From assembly GCA_950022295.1 (NCBI GenBank), contig OX465596.1, forward strand, positions 2,170,001-2,234,000: DNA of 64,000 bases, written 5' to 3'. This stretch comes from Bromus sterilis. Taxonomy: Eukaryota > Streptophyta > Magnoliopsida > Poales > Poaceae. The notes below the pieces were generated by a model. The model was given only the letters and a program-made list of their open reading frames with translations. It was not told the DNA's origin and did no database searches. Of this stretch, positions 48,343 to 60,600 are shown piece after piece. Each line of letters starts with the position of its first letter. Position 1 is the first letter of the stretch. A program made the position numbers and the translations under genes.

Positions 48343-49230
48343 CCATAAAAGAAAATAGGGATATTTCAGCATGCTGACAGTTTTTTGGGGGGTTTGCACT
48401 ATTTGCTAGTATTAGTTTGTTTTTCCTTTAGCAGTGCTGAGGATGGTTGTTCACAAGTTTGACTTGCTCTGTGATAATGCTAAATTTGCTGAAGAAATTC
48501 GTGAACGCTTGAAGCCTATAGTGTATACTCCATCTGTTATGCAGAGTGCATACTGGAGATGAGAGAGCATGTAACAATCAAATGTCAAGACATATGTACA
48601 TTGGAAATTGTCATTTATGAACCACATATTGCATACTAATTTGATGTGCACAGAAGCCCCACAACATAGTCCCATTTTTGCTATTGCCTGGTACTGGTAG
48701 GTTAAGCAGAATAAGTCAATAAACTCGACTAGCTTGATAGGAATATCTTTCAAAATATTCGGCCTGTCCAACAATAAACCTCATGCTCATGGTACAAGAA
48801 CATGGAAACTTGGCTAATATATAAGGGATAATTAATCCTCAATATTACTGGTCATAAGGTCCTTGACTGAAGCAACTTGAGGATCAAACTTAATTTGATC
48901 TTGAGGCTCTCTAGCCTTTCTTTCACTTTTATTAACCACCCCTGTGATAAATATATGGGATGCCACATGGCGTTGTTTCTTGTTTTACATTTATTCTTTA
49001 TTATTTTGTATTTTAGATTTCTTATCCATTATGTTTTCTGATTTGTTTCCTTTTTAGTTTATATTTATCTATGTTTTCTGATTTTTTCCCTTTTAGTTTT
49101 ATTTGTTCTTTAGTTCTTCGTTTATAAATATAAGATGTTTTAGAGCATTAAAATAGGGATCTAAAACATTTTATAATAATTTATTTAAGGAGGAAACATT
49201 TATTTATGTTTTTTGATGTATTTTCACTTT
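48343..49230. other. Downstream region of the MYB-CC gene
   Basis: The first few hundred bases are probably 3' UTR. AT-rich sequence follows. No other gene was recognised. The bases 49222-49230 form the left target duplication of the MITE. Confidence 0.5.
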
Positions 49231-49415
49231 GGGTGTGTCTAGGTCTCAGTCGACTGAGATTTAACCAAGTCTCAATCAAGTGATAGTACATGTAAAAATA
49301 AAAAAATAAAAAAGTTTAAATTTAGTTTTTGTACGAATCTCCACGTATGATCTCACGGATATAGCATCGATTGAGACTTAGTTAAATCTCAGTCGACTGA
49401 GATTTAGCAATCCCC
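49231..49415. mobile_element. MULE-type MITE (about 185 bp)
   Basis: The left end (gggtgtgtctaggtctcagt..) and the inverted right end (ggggattgctaaatctcagt..) share long inverted arms that include CTCAGTCGACTGAGATTTAA. The flanks tttcacttt (49222-49230) and tttcccttt (49416-49424) are a 9-bp target duplication with one difference, the length typical of Mutator-like elements. There is no coding capacity. Confidence 0.8.
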
Positions 49416-49964
49416 TTTCCCTTTTCTTTTGAGCAGAAATAAAACTTTATTCAACCAAAACAGCATTCAAAGGGATACACACTGGATCAGGCGGTTCCAA
49501 CAACCAAAGATACCTGCCGCTCTAGAGAAGTAGAAAATTTAACTAAACTCTGGGCCTCCTTATTTAAGATGTATTTTCCCATTTCTTGTTCACCACGCAC
49601 GACGAGGGGTATACAAAACGGATCGTGGTGCAGCCCATTTAGCTTGTAGGTTGTTGGACCAATTTGTTGATAGCCAGGCAGCCAGCATGAGCATATATGC
49701 GCGCAGGATCGAGATGGTTTTGTATCTTTGATTCTTCTACAGTACTACTATTTCTGCTTGGCGGCACAAGATCGAGAGGATAATCGTTAATCAATTCCTT
49801 GTTCTTTTTTCTTAATTATTGTTGTTAATCAAATTCTCACCATGCATGGTTTCTCCATCTTCATGCAGGAGGGATGCCTGGTACTAGGGCTAGGTTAGGG
49901 TTGTTCCTCAAATCCCCCCCCCCCCCCCCCCCCCATATCTCATGCTGGCTAGCAACAATTAATC
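49416..49964. other. Downstream region of the acidic-protein gene
   Basis: It contains a fragment with aaactttattcaaccaaaac near 49441, which could be the antisense 3' end of a LINE. A run of 21 C lies at 49914-49934, thirty bases beyond the stop codon of the next gene. No gene was seen. Confidence 0.45.
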
Positions 49965-50432
49965 TCAGACCGAATCAACCACAGCGGCAGCCTCCTCCTC
50001 GTGCTGCTGCTGGCGGGGGAAGTAGCCGTTGAGCGTGTATTCCTCTGGATCGTAGTCCCCGTACTGCAGCCAAGGATTGTCAGCCATCATCTTGTCGTGA
50101 TGGGCCTTGTACTCTGCATTCATCCTGGCCATGAACACCTCGGGGTCTTCGCCGTCCGAGTCCGAGTCCGAGTCCGCCTCTGTCGTCGCGTCGTCCACCA
50201 CCTTGTCCACCTCCTCCACCTCCTTGGCCTTGACGGCCTCCTCATCCGCCGCCGCCTTCCTCTTGGAGCCGCACCGAGCTTTGACGGTGAACGCCGCCTC
50301 CTCCTCCTGCGCCTTGGCCTTGAGGAACGCCGCCTCCTCCTCCTCCGCCTTCTCTGCGTTGGTCGTGGTGAAGGGGAAACCCTCGTAGGCGGCGGCCATC
50401 GGCATGGGAAACTGCATCTTCTCGGCCAACAT
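49965..50432 (-). CDS. Small acidic protein of unknown function (155 residues, single exon)
   Basis: The start codon at 50432-50430 has a good plant context (GCAGCCATGTTGG) and the stop is TGA at 49967-49965. The protein is rich in Glu, Ala and Lys. Residues about 28-50 are a charged helical stretch (EKAEEEEAAFLKAKAQEEEA), followed by a basic GSKRKAAA motif that could be a nuclear signal. After an acidic TEADSDSDSDGEDPEVF tract comes a more folded-looking end with NPWLQYGDYDPEEYTLNGYF. I do not recognise the family. The GC-rich coding pattern, clean start context and promoter motifs support a real gene. It has no membrane segment or signal peptide. Confidence 0.75.
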   Translation of the reverse strand: MLAEKMQFPMPMAAAYEGFPFTTTNAEKAEEEEAAFLKAKAQEEEAAFTVKARCGSKRKAAADEEAVKAKEVEEVDKVVDDATTEADSDSDSDGEDPEVFMARMNAEYKAHHDKMMADNPWLQYGDYDPEEYTLNGYFPRQQQHEEEAAAVVDSV

Positions 50433-50470
50433 GGCTGCGTGGATCTCCTCCTCTCCTGCTCGCTCGTCTG

Positions 50471-50492
50471 GTTAGGGTTAGGGTTTGGGTTT
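50471..50492 (-). promoter_or_regulatory. Telo-box cluster in the 5' leader of the acidic-protein gene
   Basis: On the minus strand the sequence reads AAACCCAAACCCTAACCC, with two overlapping AAACCCTAA-like units, about 40-60 bases upstream of the ATG. In plants this motif is common near the start of genes for ribosomal and translation proteins. Confidence 0.7.
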
Positions 50493-50635
50493 GGTGGATT
50501 TCTCGCTCTCGCTGGATCGATCGATCTGGAGGAAAACCAACGGGGAGGGGGCGTATAAATCTCTCTCTCTATACACATCGGGCACGAGTCGGGTCTAGCT
50601 ACTCTCCGAACCGGCCTCGTTCGTCGTCGCTAGGC

Positions 50636-50649
50636 TGGGCCGTGGCCCA
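50636..50649. promoter_or_regulatory. Palindromic site II-type element TGGGCC..GGCCCA
   Basis: TGGGCCGTGGCCCA is a dyad of the TGGGCY site II motif, bound by TCP factors in other plants. It lies about 205 bases upstream of the ATG at 50432. With a telo-box downstream it forms the pair known from plant ribosomal-protein promoters. Confidence 0.65.
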
Positions 50650-52000
50650 TCTCTTCTTTCTTTCTTTCGACTTGCTTCTTGGCCCACTCTTCTTCTTGAA
50701 TTGAATTCATTGAAGAATAAAAAAGATGCATCAACTCCACTACTTGATCGACTCTCTACCAGCCCTATTAAACACTACATAAACAACAACAACTACTACT
50801 TTAAAACTTAATTTTCCTTTTTTGTGGGACACAACTTGCAAGAAAAGGATGAAAATTGCAAGCATTGGACACATAAGCACGAGGACCGAACCCGACATAG
50901 AACGGCCATCAGGTTATAGACCGCAGTACATTTTTTCTCTCGGACCGGGCCGTAACCCTCTCCCATTACTCTCATAACCAAAATACAGTAGTATCAGGGA
51001 GAGGGGAGGGAAAGGGAAGAAACGACGAAGTTCAAATAATAAGTGGGAAACCCACAATGACACGCTCGCATACGGAATCTTCATCATGGGACCGCAGTAC
51101 AATTGGATCAACTTTCTCGACCAGCTAAAAAGTGTCTCCATCTCTGCTTTCTTTTGACTAGCTTGTTCCATCGGTCATATTAGGAGGAAAAATTACTCGA
51201 AACGACCTAATACAAGAGCTCACGTCCAGCGCTTAACACACGAGATAGTAAGCAAACACTCACTAGGCTCCCCACTGTAATTAGCGCTACGTCCGTTGTT
51301 CCATCGGTTTATTTTCCAACTCAGTTTTATTGATTGGAGTTTCTTATTTTGAAACATTTTCCACTAAAATACATCGCAACCGAAATAAAAATATATTTTA
51401 CAATTTAGGAGTTCATGGTTTTTTTTAAATGCTCACAAGTTTGAATTTTTTTTGTAAATTAAAAAATCTCAAATATGAAAAATATTTGCGAATTAAAAAT
51501 ATTGGTGTTTTTCTTAAAGTAATAATTTTTTTCATGATTTCAAAATAAGATCGTGAATTCAAAAAACATGAATGTTAAGAAATATTCATAAATTTGAAAC
51601 ATGTTCACGAATTTAAAAGATGTTCTTGAAATTAAAAAATAGTACAAATCCAAAAAAAATTCCCATATTTGGGAAAATATTCACAAAGACATTTAAAATT
51701 TGGAGAAAATCACAATTGGTTTACAAAAATCATGAATTCAAAAAGTTGATTTTTTTAAATTTGTTAGGAATTTGAAAAATGTTTATGAATTAATTCAAAC
51801 ATATTCATGAATTAAAAGTAGAAAAGGAAACTCAGTAAAAAAATAAAGAAAGACGTAGAAAGTGCAAAACTAGAAGAAAACTCATAAAACCAGCAAAGCA
51901 AAATCCAAGATAAAAATTTAAAAACCGATAGGGAGAGAACTATCCCAAAACCGGTGGAAATATGAATAGTGAGTTAGGACACAAACTCTTGGGATGGTAC
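50650..52000. other. AT-rich intergenic sequence
   Basis: No gene was recognised. From about 51400 to 51850 the sequence repeats words such as ttcatgaatt, gaaatttgaaa and aaaatgttca, like decayed internal transposon DNA and similar in style to 10600-11100. Confidence 0.45.
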
Positions 52001-53929
52001 ACACATGGTCATTTTTATTCGACCGACGGACAAAATAGAAAATCCCATCAACTCCTCACCGGGACCGTTTTATTCAAAAAAAATAACACAAGCCTTGCAA
52101 TATTAGGTTGTCGAGTGTAAAAAACATTCTCCACCACTAAGTGCAACAGTGAAGTTCTCTCGAGTGCCACCATCTCTTCCGAACGCCAGGCTTGAGGAAT
52201 CACCTCAACGGTGCGATTGATCCATGACGTTGATTCTTCAATACAATGTCGGATGAAACGTGTTAAGAGTGGCGGCTCTTCTTGATGCACACGTCATTGG
52301 GGATATAAGCATACATGGATTCATGTGACGATGGAGCACACTATGATTGTAGAAGTTAAAAAATGTTATGCTGAATACGTGAGCGATATGGATGATCCGA
52401 TCCATGGATCATACCTTTTTCTTCTTCTTACATTTAGCACCGCAAGGGAATTTTGGTGGCGTGTTGAAAAACCACGGTGCAAACCCAAACAGCAGCGACG
52501 GCGAGGCCGGAAGTGGCGACATCAGGCGAGGATTGTGGTCGTATTAGTACCACAATTATATAATCCCTTTGCCCATTTTTTCGGGCTACCCTAGCTTTAA
52601 AATGACACTATATTATGAGACGAAGGGAAAAGTATCGAACATCAATCGTTTTTATAACTTCGATTAGTTGTTTATGACCAGTGAATTTGTTTTTATAATC
52701 TATGTAGCAAGTTGTACTCGCAAAGTAAAGAATGGGAACATTCATGTTTTGGATTTTCATTTTGTACTTTGAATACCCATTGCTAAAATCTTGTGCTTGC
52801 CATTGTAATGGATTTTTTAAATATTGTTTTTTGTAACCAATTCAGAATATATGCCTTAATTCAAAAAATAATTAAAACTATGACTCTGTTGGCCTTTCTT
52901 TGGACGAAGAGGACCTTTCTGAATATTTGTTGATTCTCAAATCAAGTTAACCTTGGTAAGCCAAATATGTGTCTGTGTAGATTCCACTTTTTGATTCAAC
53001 AACACAGAGAAGATGTTGAGTCATGTGATGCCCAAGGGAAAGCTGAAGGTTTCTTAGTGAATATAAGTCACACACTGATGAAACTGCTTGATCTAACATG
53101 TTGTATAAAATTTAACCATTGCTAGTTCTGTACAAAAAGTAATGGTAGATGAAGAACACAATAATCATAGTAGGAATTACTTCAAAGACCTATTACCCAT
53201 TCGAAATTCATACCCAATTATTCCCTACAGGATGTTCGGTATGATTTACAGAAGTTGAGAGAGAGTGGAAGAGAAAGAGAGAGACCAATCAACACAGATC
53301 GATCTAGATGTCGGATAACCGATGAATGATCGATTGTAGCTGACCGAGACATCGGATGGATGGATCAGCTAAATATTTTCTAAAGATCGATCGTCACAGA
53401 GACGGATCAAGATTAAGATCACATCGGAGTATCATGATTTAGATGTTGAGTATTCCTGTCATTGACTTGTATGATGAGTGTTACTCTAAGAGGGAGAAGG
53501 GGTCTGGTCATAGTCACAAGGAACAGAGAGAATATACATAGGGTCATGTAGTCCCATCATTGACACACACTAAGGAAACAAGGTTTGAAGCAGATAGGCA
53601 AGTTTCATGTCACGCTGCTTACTTTTGCGGGCTTAGTGGTCACCTTATCTATCTTATGTAGAACATATGGACGGAGAGGAATCACTCATGTCTTCATCGG
53701 GAGCTGCCTAACCTATATTGAGGTGTCATACTTGGCACTTGCGAATATCCGCCTTAGATCCTCTTGCGGTCGTGTATTTGGGGAGTAGTTTGCATGTCGA
53801 CATTTTTTGGGTGTGTTTGTCCATATCAAAACACCACATGTCACACATTCGGTATTCTTTTAAATATAACGGCAACACTCAGCTTAGTTCAAATCCTATC
53901 ATATATACCTAAATAGTTGATCCTCACTA
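52001..53929. other. Intergenic sequence with a LINE-like end and a Stowaway remnant
   Basis: Segment 52050-52290 contains ttttattcaaaaaaaataac and a short minus-strand frame; it could be the antisense 3' end of a LINE. Near 52600 the sequence tgacactatattatgagacg matches the right end of a Stowaway-type MITE, but no matching left end was found. The rest shows no gene. Confidence 0.4.
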
Positions 53930-54267
53930 TCTCTATTATCTTAACATGCACACATGCCACATCATCAAAGACCCACCACAATATGCATGCGTTTTTTTCA
54001 TCATTAGTTGATCTCATGCACACAGTAAACTCATCACGCATGCCACCTCATCAAACATTCACTCAACATGCATGATAAAAGTTTTCTATTATATTATGTC
54101 ACTTATATTAAATATATATATCTTCAACTACACAATAATCAAATACAGTCATGTTTCATACTATACTAGACTTTTAATTTTAAATCAACTATTCATGTTT
54201 CATAAAATAAAATCACTTGAAATATATTGCAACATATTCCTGCAATAACGCGCGGGGCATCCTCTAG
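53930..54267 (+). mobile_element. Probable non-autonomous Helitron (338 bp)
   Basis: It starts TCTCTATTATC directly after A and ends ACGCGCGGGGCATCCTCTAG directly before T. A 5' TC, a 3' CTAG and insertion between A and T are the Helitron rules. The 3' GC-rich word before CTAG is like the short terminal hairpin of the group, although the stem here is weak. There is no coding capacity. Confidence 0.55.
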
Positions 54268-54907
54268 TAATAATAATCTTGTGTCACACTCCACTTTATG
54301 TAAGGAACTTTGTGTAAGTACTTTTGAAAGAGTATAATTGGACTTGGCACTTGGTAAAACCCAATGATTGTTATTAGCAAATGGATTACTAATAAGATCT
54401 TACTTTCCAGTTACACTTCAAGTATTTTCTACCTTCTATACTAACAAACAATTTCTTGGTTTCATTTTTTTTGTCCACACCTTTGTAATGTGCTTACACT
54501 TCTCTAATCCCATGTACCCAACAAAATAATGCATGATCCCTTGTCAAGGTCTCTTCCCACCAAGTGTTGATATTCGAAGTTAACACAATGGGCTACTGGT
54601 GCTGAATGCCAAGGCAAAGATTAATCGTGTTCCAACCGCGCGGTAAAGGGGTGGTTCTTGAATAGATGGTGGGACGTCTTCGCTTAGACATAGATGTCAT
54701 ATCGTACCATGGGCCCATCAACTGGTCGCCTAGTTTGAATCGTTAGTACCGCAACACCATCCAAACAAACAACTTGTACTTTGGATATTTGGTTGCTCTG
54801 AAATGGCGAGCCAACCAATGAATTGCACAGTATATGCGGAGGCCGTTGATTAATCTTTTAAGGTCCTTTCATTTCCATATGATCTCATCTGGGTTAAGGG
54901 GGTTAAG
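54268..54907. other. Intergenic sequence
   Basis: Nothing recognisable as a gene or a bounded repeat was seen. Confidence 0.4.
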
Positions 54908-55330
54908 TTGATATATCATTTTTTACTAAAAAACAAACTAGTAAATTCAGATCTGCAAAGCATATGTACTCCTCCCAAGAAAAATGAACTGAAAACCATC
55001 ATTGATAGGGATTTTCATTTGAATCAAGCATTGAAGGGTGGGGGAGTTGTTATCAGGAATCACAAAGGCGAGGTAGAAGTTTGTGCTACAAAAAATCAGA
55101 GAAATTCCTTAACGATTTCCACACTAAGATCATGATTGTGTTGTGGGATGCCAACTAGCACCAGCAAGGGGCTTCAAATATGTGTGCTTTGAAAGTACAT
55201 TGATGTTGCAAGGGATGGACAACAAAGAGTTTGATTGATCACATGTCTGCTTGGTGGTAGAGAAATTAAATGAGTAATAATTGCAAAACTCGAGAGTTAT
55301 TATACTGAGGTCTTGCAGATTGATCACGGA
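54908..55330 (+). pseudogene. RNase H-like domain fragment, probably LINE-derived
   Basis: The frame at 54908-55135 contains KTIIDRDFHLNQALKGGGVV followed by IRNHKGEV. This fits the start of the plant RVT_3/RNase H-like domain, whose pattern is DG.F.....GGGVVIRDHKGE. Beyond 55135 the homology seems to continue in shifted frames (a GFKYVCFES-like strand), so the copy is frameshifted. Such domains occur at the end of plant LINE ORF2 and as domesticated single genes. This copy is broken. Confidence 0.55.
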
Positions 55331-56691
55331 ACTTTTGACGTGTTGAATTTATTAGTGTCAAGCAATCTTGCTTCTGAACAATACATGAATGCACATGTTC
55401 TCATTATGGTAGTACTACATTCTAGGAAGGCATCCGTTCAATGGTTTTCGCACCATATGATATTCCTATTTAAACGTGAAAAGAGAGACGGAACAAAATT
55501 CACAAAGAAGCCATATCGACCATGTGAGCGAACCAAGAAGTAGATCCTAGTCATTCCTAAGTTCATATAGGAATTGAAGTTTTGTGCTCAAATAGAATTT
55601 CTTTATAATTTTTTTTGAAACCCATAGCCATGCTAGGAATGGGAACCATCAGGATATACAACTACACAAATTTTGATTACCACACTGAGTTACAACATCA
55701 TCATGGTTAATCGGAGAAGGATACGTTCCGTCATTCATGTGCCCGCTGGGTTTTTAGGAGTGGGGATCTGGTGACGGGGTTTAGTGCCTTACTATTCTGG
55801 GCTCTAGATGTGAATATTGTGTTTAGCCCGTAGTTGTTGTCGCTCTTGCTGAAGGGAGCAAAGTAAAATAAAGGCATTGGTCGGTGCATACTATGTGGCA
55901 GTGATGTTAGGCGTTGGTCTCCTTGTGTCTGGTAGTTATCTAATTCAATGCATGAGCACGAACACAATTTCAAAATCACTATGGGACAATCTGGTTACCT
56001 ATGCGAGTAGCGAAGCCAGCCGAAGGCCACAACAAAGGGAAAGGTGGCTACGCCCCAGGCAAAGGCCCTGGCTGCTTGGGGCCTAGCTCCGCCAGTATGC
56101 GGTGCAGATCTTTGAAACACGGCAGTAGGCAAGGACGACATCTACGCACAATAGTTTTTTTCTGCAAAACTAGAAATCTATTACTCAACATGTTTTTCAG
56201 CATTACATAAATTTATGACAGACTCGAGACCCTCACAAAACCAAACTGCAGTAGTACTACGTCCCTGAGCAGCCAGCTCATGGCTCGCCTTATTCTGAGC
56301 TCCAATTTGCGCACAATAGGTCTTTAATATATTACAAATATTCTACGTACACTCTAGTTTAATACTTATCTATATTCATACGACGTATATTTGGTACCTC
56401 TCACCAACCACCTCTCAAATAATAAAATCTAGTCAAAACGTGGTGAGATTAGCATAGAGGTGATTAGCGTTGACTGTTGGTGGCAGAGTTGTGCCTGGCT
56501 AGGATGGATGCTCTGTGCCCTCCGACGAGCGTGAGCAACCCTCTCGGAGGTGTGCAGCCGCAACTCTCCCTAGCCACCGTCACATGCACGCGCGACCACT
56601 CTTTGACGAATTAGATAATGTGTAAGAAATGTGTGCTATTGCCCGCGGGGTCGTACACTCAGTCCCACATCTCCTGTAGTCGCCGCACCAA
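55331..56691. other. Intergenic sequence with minor repeat fragments
   Basis: No gene was recognised. Around 56140-56330 a stretch (tctgcaaaactagaaatcta, then ctcaaaaccaaactgcag) may be another antisense LINE end. The short frames at 55731 and 55877 are not supported. Confidence 0.4.
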
Positions 56692-56912
56692 TGTTGCAAG
56701 TGGTGAATCAAACGAATTAATTTGAAACTTGTGTTTATTGCTTGTGGGCAAAGCCCTATTTATACAAGGATTTGGGTGCCAATGGCACCTGTTACGAGAG
56801 ACATGACTGTTCGAAGAGATACAACTATTGAGAGAGAGGGATTGAAGAGGTGTCTATACATAAGGGACACAACTCTACGAAAGGATGCTTTGGGCATCAA
56901 CTATTCCTAACA
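56692..56912 (-). repeat. 3' LTR of the Copia element
   Basis: On the plus strand it runs TGTTGCAAGTGG to CTATTCCTAACA, so it has TG..CA ends. It shares most of its length with the other LTR; the end nearest 56692 differs (an extra ttgcaagtg). Confidence 0.8.
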
Positions 56913-57029
56913 CTCCCCCTTGCACAAAGCTTCTTCTTGATATATCTTGTATTCCTTGTATAATCTTGAAAATATTGGTCTTGATCATAAGCGTATATGA
57001 TCTTGTATAACTCCTCCAAAAACCCTGTG

Positions 57030-57600
57030 GGAAAAATATGAGGAGAATAGTGTAGATATGTTGCTAAAACTCCTTTAAACCCAATGGGAAAAATAAGGAG
57101 AAAATGATGCAACATATAATGATTATTGTCTCCTTGATAACTCATATGAGAAAAACCTTCGAAGAAGGGGAAAAACTCGTTGATGAGTTTGGAGAACAAT
57201 ATATATGCTTGGTATACTTTCATTTAAAATCCCTATTGGGGAATGTTGAAAGTATTGCATATATCACCTCATTAAAACCTTTTATGAGAGACTTCGAGAG
57301 AAAGCTCATAAGGAAAAAGAGTGTGATCTGATATGTCATTAAAAACTCCTTTAAAACCCAGTGGGAAAAATATAAGGAGAAAATGATATGACATATGATG
57401 GTAATTGTCTCTTTGATAACTTATATGAGAAAACCTTGAAAGGACAAAACTCAATTAGTAAGTTTAGAGGACAATTAATATGCCTTGTATACATCCGTTA
57501 AAAACCCCGGTGGGGAAAATTAGGAGGTATGACATATATTCTTGTGTTGATATTACCTCATTAAAAACCTTGATGAGAACCATAAGACTAAACTCATAAA
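57030..57600. repeat. Degenerate repeats of about 275 bp in the Copia 3' untranslated region
   Basis: The word aactcctttaaa.cccagtgggaaaaat occurs at about 57068 and 57343, with the bases after it also similar (aggagaaaatgat, ttgataact.atatgaga). A weaker third copy begins near 57498. They lie between the polyprotein remains and the 3' LTR. Confidence 0.65.
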
Positions 57601-57619
57601 GGGAAAAAGAGTATAATAC

Positions 57620-60600
57620 AATGTTTGTATAGGTTATATTTCAGGAAGGGACTCCCCCTGTTCCATGTAATTTGGGGCAATACGCTTAGTGATATTGCTT
57701 ATTATATAACCTGTTTGCATCTAAGCAACACAAGTATTATTATCGTTGTAGATAATAGTTGGTGATTCAATAGAACCAATTCCACATGAATCTTGTATGT
57801 GGTTTATCATTCTGTAAAGCAACATATATTAATATGAGGTCATGTATTTCAGAATGATTGGTTGATGTAGCCACTAATGTCTATTTCAAAGACTTCCATA
57901 GGATGGCTATTACATCAAGTGAGTACACGATGTGTGTCAATGATCTGACATAGTGGGGATCTGATCGATGTATCTGATGATATTGGTGTCCATATTTAAT
58001 TGAAAAACTAGGACAATGTGTTTTGTGCCTTGGAGATATCAAAGATATTCACGAGTCCAAACCAATTGTGTTTGGTGGATCTAGTGGCACTAGAGTATGG
58101 AACCTTGGGTTCCAATATCTTATTTCCATCTTCTCATGGTTAAAAATGGATCTTTCTCTACGTCTAGAGATTGAACAACCATGAAAGTTATAAATGGATA
58201 AGACTTGTTCATGTCCAATATATTATGGATATAGACAACATGGTGTATCATATTATATGAGTGAAGGGGCTCGAATTGTAGTTGAAGCAAAGTTTGTTTT
58301 TTACTTACATCCTTCATCTCAAATTCCGTCTATGGATGATTACGTTCTTCATCAATATCGTGTGTGTTGTCAATGATGTTGTAATCATTACCATGGACTG
58401 ATAGTGGAATCCTAATGAGGATTTGTTGATGAACACGAATGAGAAATCATCACTATTGGAGTATCCTTTTGCATAAGGAACTCATTAAGTCGATTGTACC
58501 AAATTTATTTCGACTATTGTAAGTCGTGTAGTGACTTATTGAATTTACACAAAATATGTTGCGCTTTCATTTTGGATTCAGAATTGGGATTCCCATGAGG
58601 AACTGATATGTCTGAATCAAGTGACACATTAATATATGTAGTCACTACATCTATCAACTGCATAAATAGATAATTTGTACTGCCATTGAGATAATTATCG
58701 GAAATTGATTTCACTTATGTATGAAGAATCGATTTGGGTATCTGCGTGAACCCTTATGCTACAAGCCTTGCTATTCATCACATGTATGTTCTCATTCCAC
58801 TTTAGGATGAAAACTAGTGTAGGTATTACTTTTGTGAATACCTTCCTTTTATTGAGCGAGGCTATTTCTTCTTGGATTGCATCCTTTGTTTGGGTCCAGT
58901 CCGAGCGAGTATTATTTAAACTCTGCCATGGCCATGGTCTTTGGATCCGGATCATTGTAAAGGTTGTTTGCAATCATGAGAAATTTATGTCGACAGTTGT
59001 AGGCTTTCATTTATATGATTCTCCAGAAAGTATAAAATTTTGGTGAAATCTTGTTACCCTTGATGACTCTTCGTGTTTCCCAATACGGTTGAGTCTAGGT
59101 TTCCGATGTCGCAGTCATTGAGTGCACTATTGAGCTGGGTTATGGAGGTTTCCCTCTTATTGGGTGTATACTACCCATTAGGTGTCTATCAACGTGAAGT
59201 TGACTTGCATTTACCGAGTCAGAGGCCTCAATATCCTTTGTTGCTTGCGGAAAGCTGAATCCTTATGTATTGTGGCCGTACGTCTCCCCTTCTTGTTTTG
59301 AATGGGGAGTTGAGTGGTTTTTGTTGGTACCTCCACTCTTTTGGGCGCATTTTCATAGGATTATAGGATTGTGTGACACCATTATAGTCGGTAAATGAGA
59401 TTGGCAGGTTATTTGCAATGTGTTGCAAATCTTCTAAACAATGGGTTTAGATCTTCGAGTACGTGGATTTGAGGTGGAAATGTGTTGAACATTCCAAGTG
59501 ATTTCCTGGCATTCTTTTTGGTACTTAACATCTCCCCTAATGCCTGGAAATGTTCCTCATTGAGCATACGAGCCATGAATAACTCCCCCTGATAGGGGCT
59601 TAAGGTATTTATAGATGACGGAAATACAGTTATTCCTCACATAGATCCCAATTTTCTGTGAAGGGCTATTGATGTATGCTATGGTGGTGATATCAGTATG
59701 GAACCGAATTATCGCAGATGGGAAATACTTTTGATTTGCACGTACTAATTTTAGAGGGGGTGTACTACGATATGTAGTATGTTACAGTTGAATTAAGTCA
59801 GCGGTGTGTAAAACTGCATGACTCCAACGTGACGTTGGTAAGCTACAATTCCGAAGTAAAATTCATGCAAATGAGCTTAATTATTTGGATATAGGATGCT
59901 ATCAAACCATTTTGAAACTGGACATATGGGACAAAGTGCTTAATTTACATCATAGGGCCATGTTTATGGCACACAAATAGATTTGCAACATTGTCCATTC
60001 GAATTTCATTGAAATTGATCTTCATGATATATAATGAGTCAATGGTTCATGCATCTAGGTAGATGCACACTGAAGACCATCGTATAGATGAGTCTTTTAG
60101 AACCATGAAACAAACTGAATAGTCCAATCAATGGTTGAGAAGTACCACTTACCTCGGCTTGATGTGTTCAAGGAATCTGAGTGGTTAAACACTTTAAGGT
60201 TCCTGGACCTTAAAATTAGCTTTCCTTGTCACATGTAGTGCACATAAAATCCAAATATTGCTAGAATTTAGCATCGCTTTAGGCATGATTAATGGAATTG
60301 CTGATAGTTTTCATTTCTAGTCAATGTCAGAATGACCAAGGCGAGTGTGCCAAGTTTGTCATGTAAATAACATTCTGGAAAACTATCTTGTATGCAACAT
60401 GTGCTACGGGTTTTGTAGTATGTGTAGTGCAATTCTGATGATACATAGAGAACGTGCTTTTATATCTGTTGCATATAGTAAAAGAATATATTTCTCTTTG
60501 TTGTCATCACGAGTTTCTATATAGAAACTATTTTGACAGATATCTCTATAGTTTAGCGGGACACGAGTTGAACCTGGACTCGATAAAGAAATCCTTGATG

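Noticed and set aside
50001..50578. Plus-strand leucine-rich frame of 185 codons and minus-strand arginine-rich frame of 152 codons over the acidic-protein gene
   Set aside because: Both are shadows in other frames; the minus frame ending at 49965 has a better start context and balanced composition.
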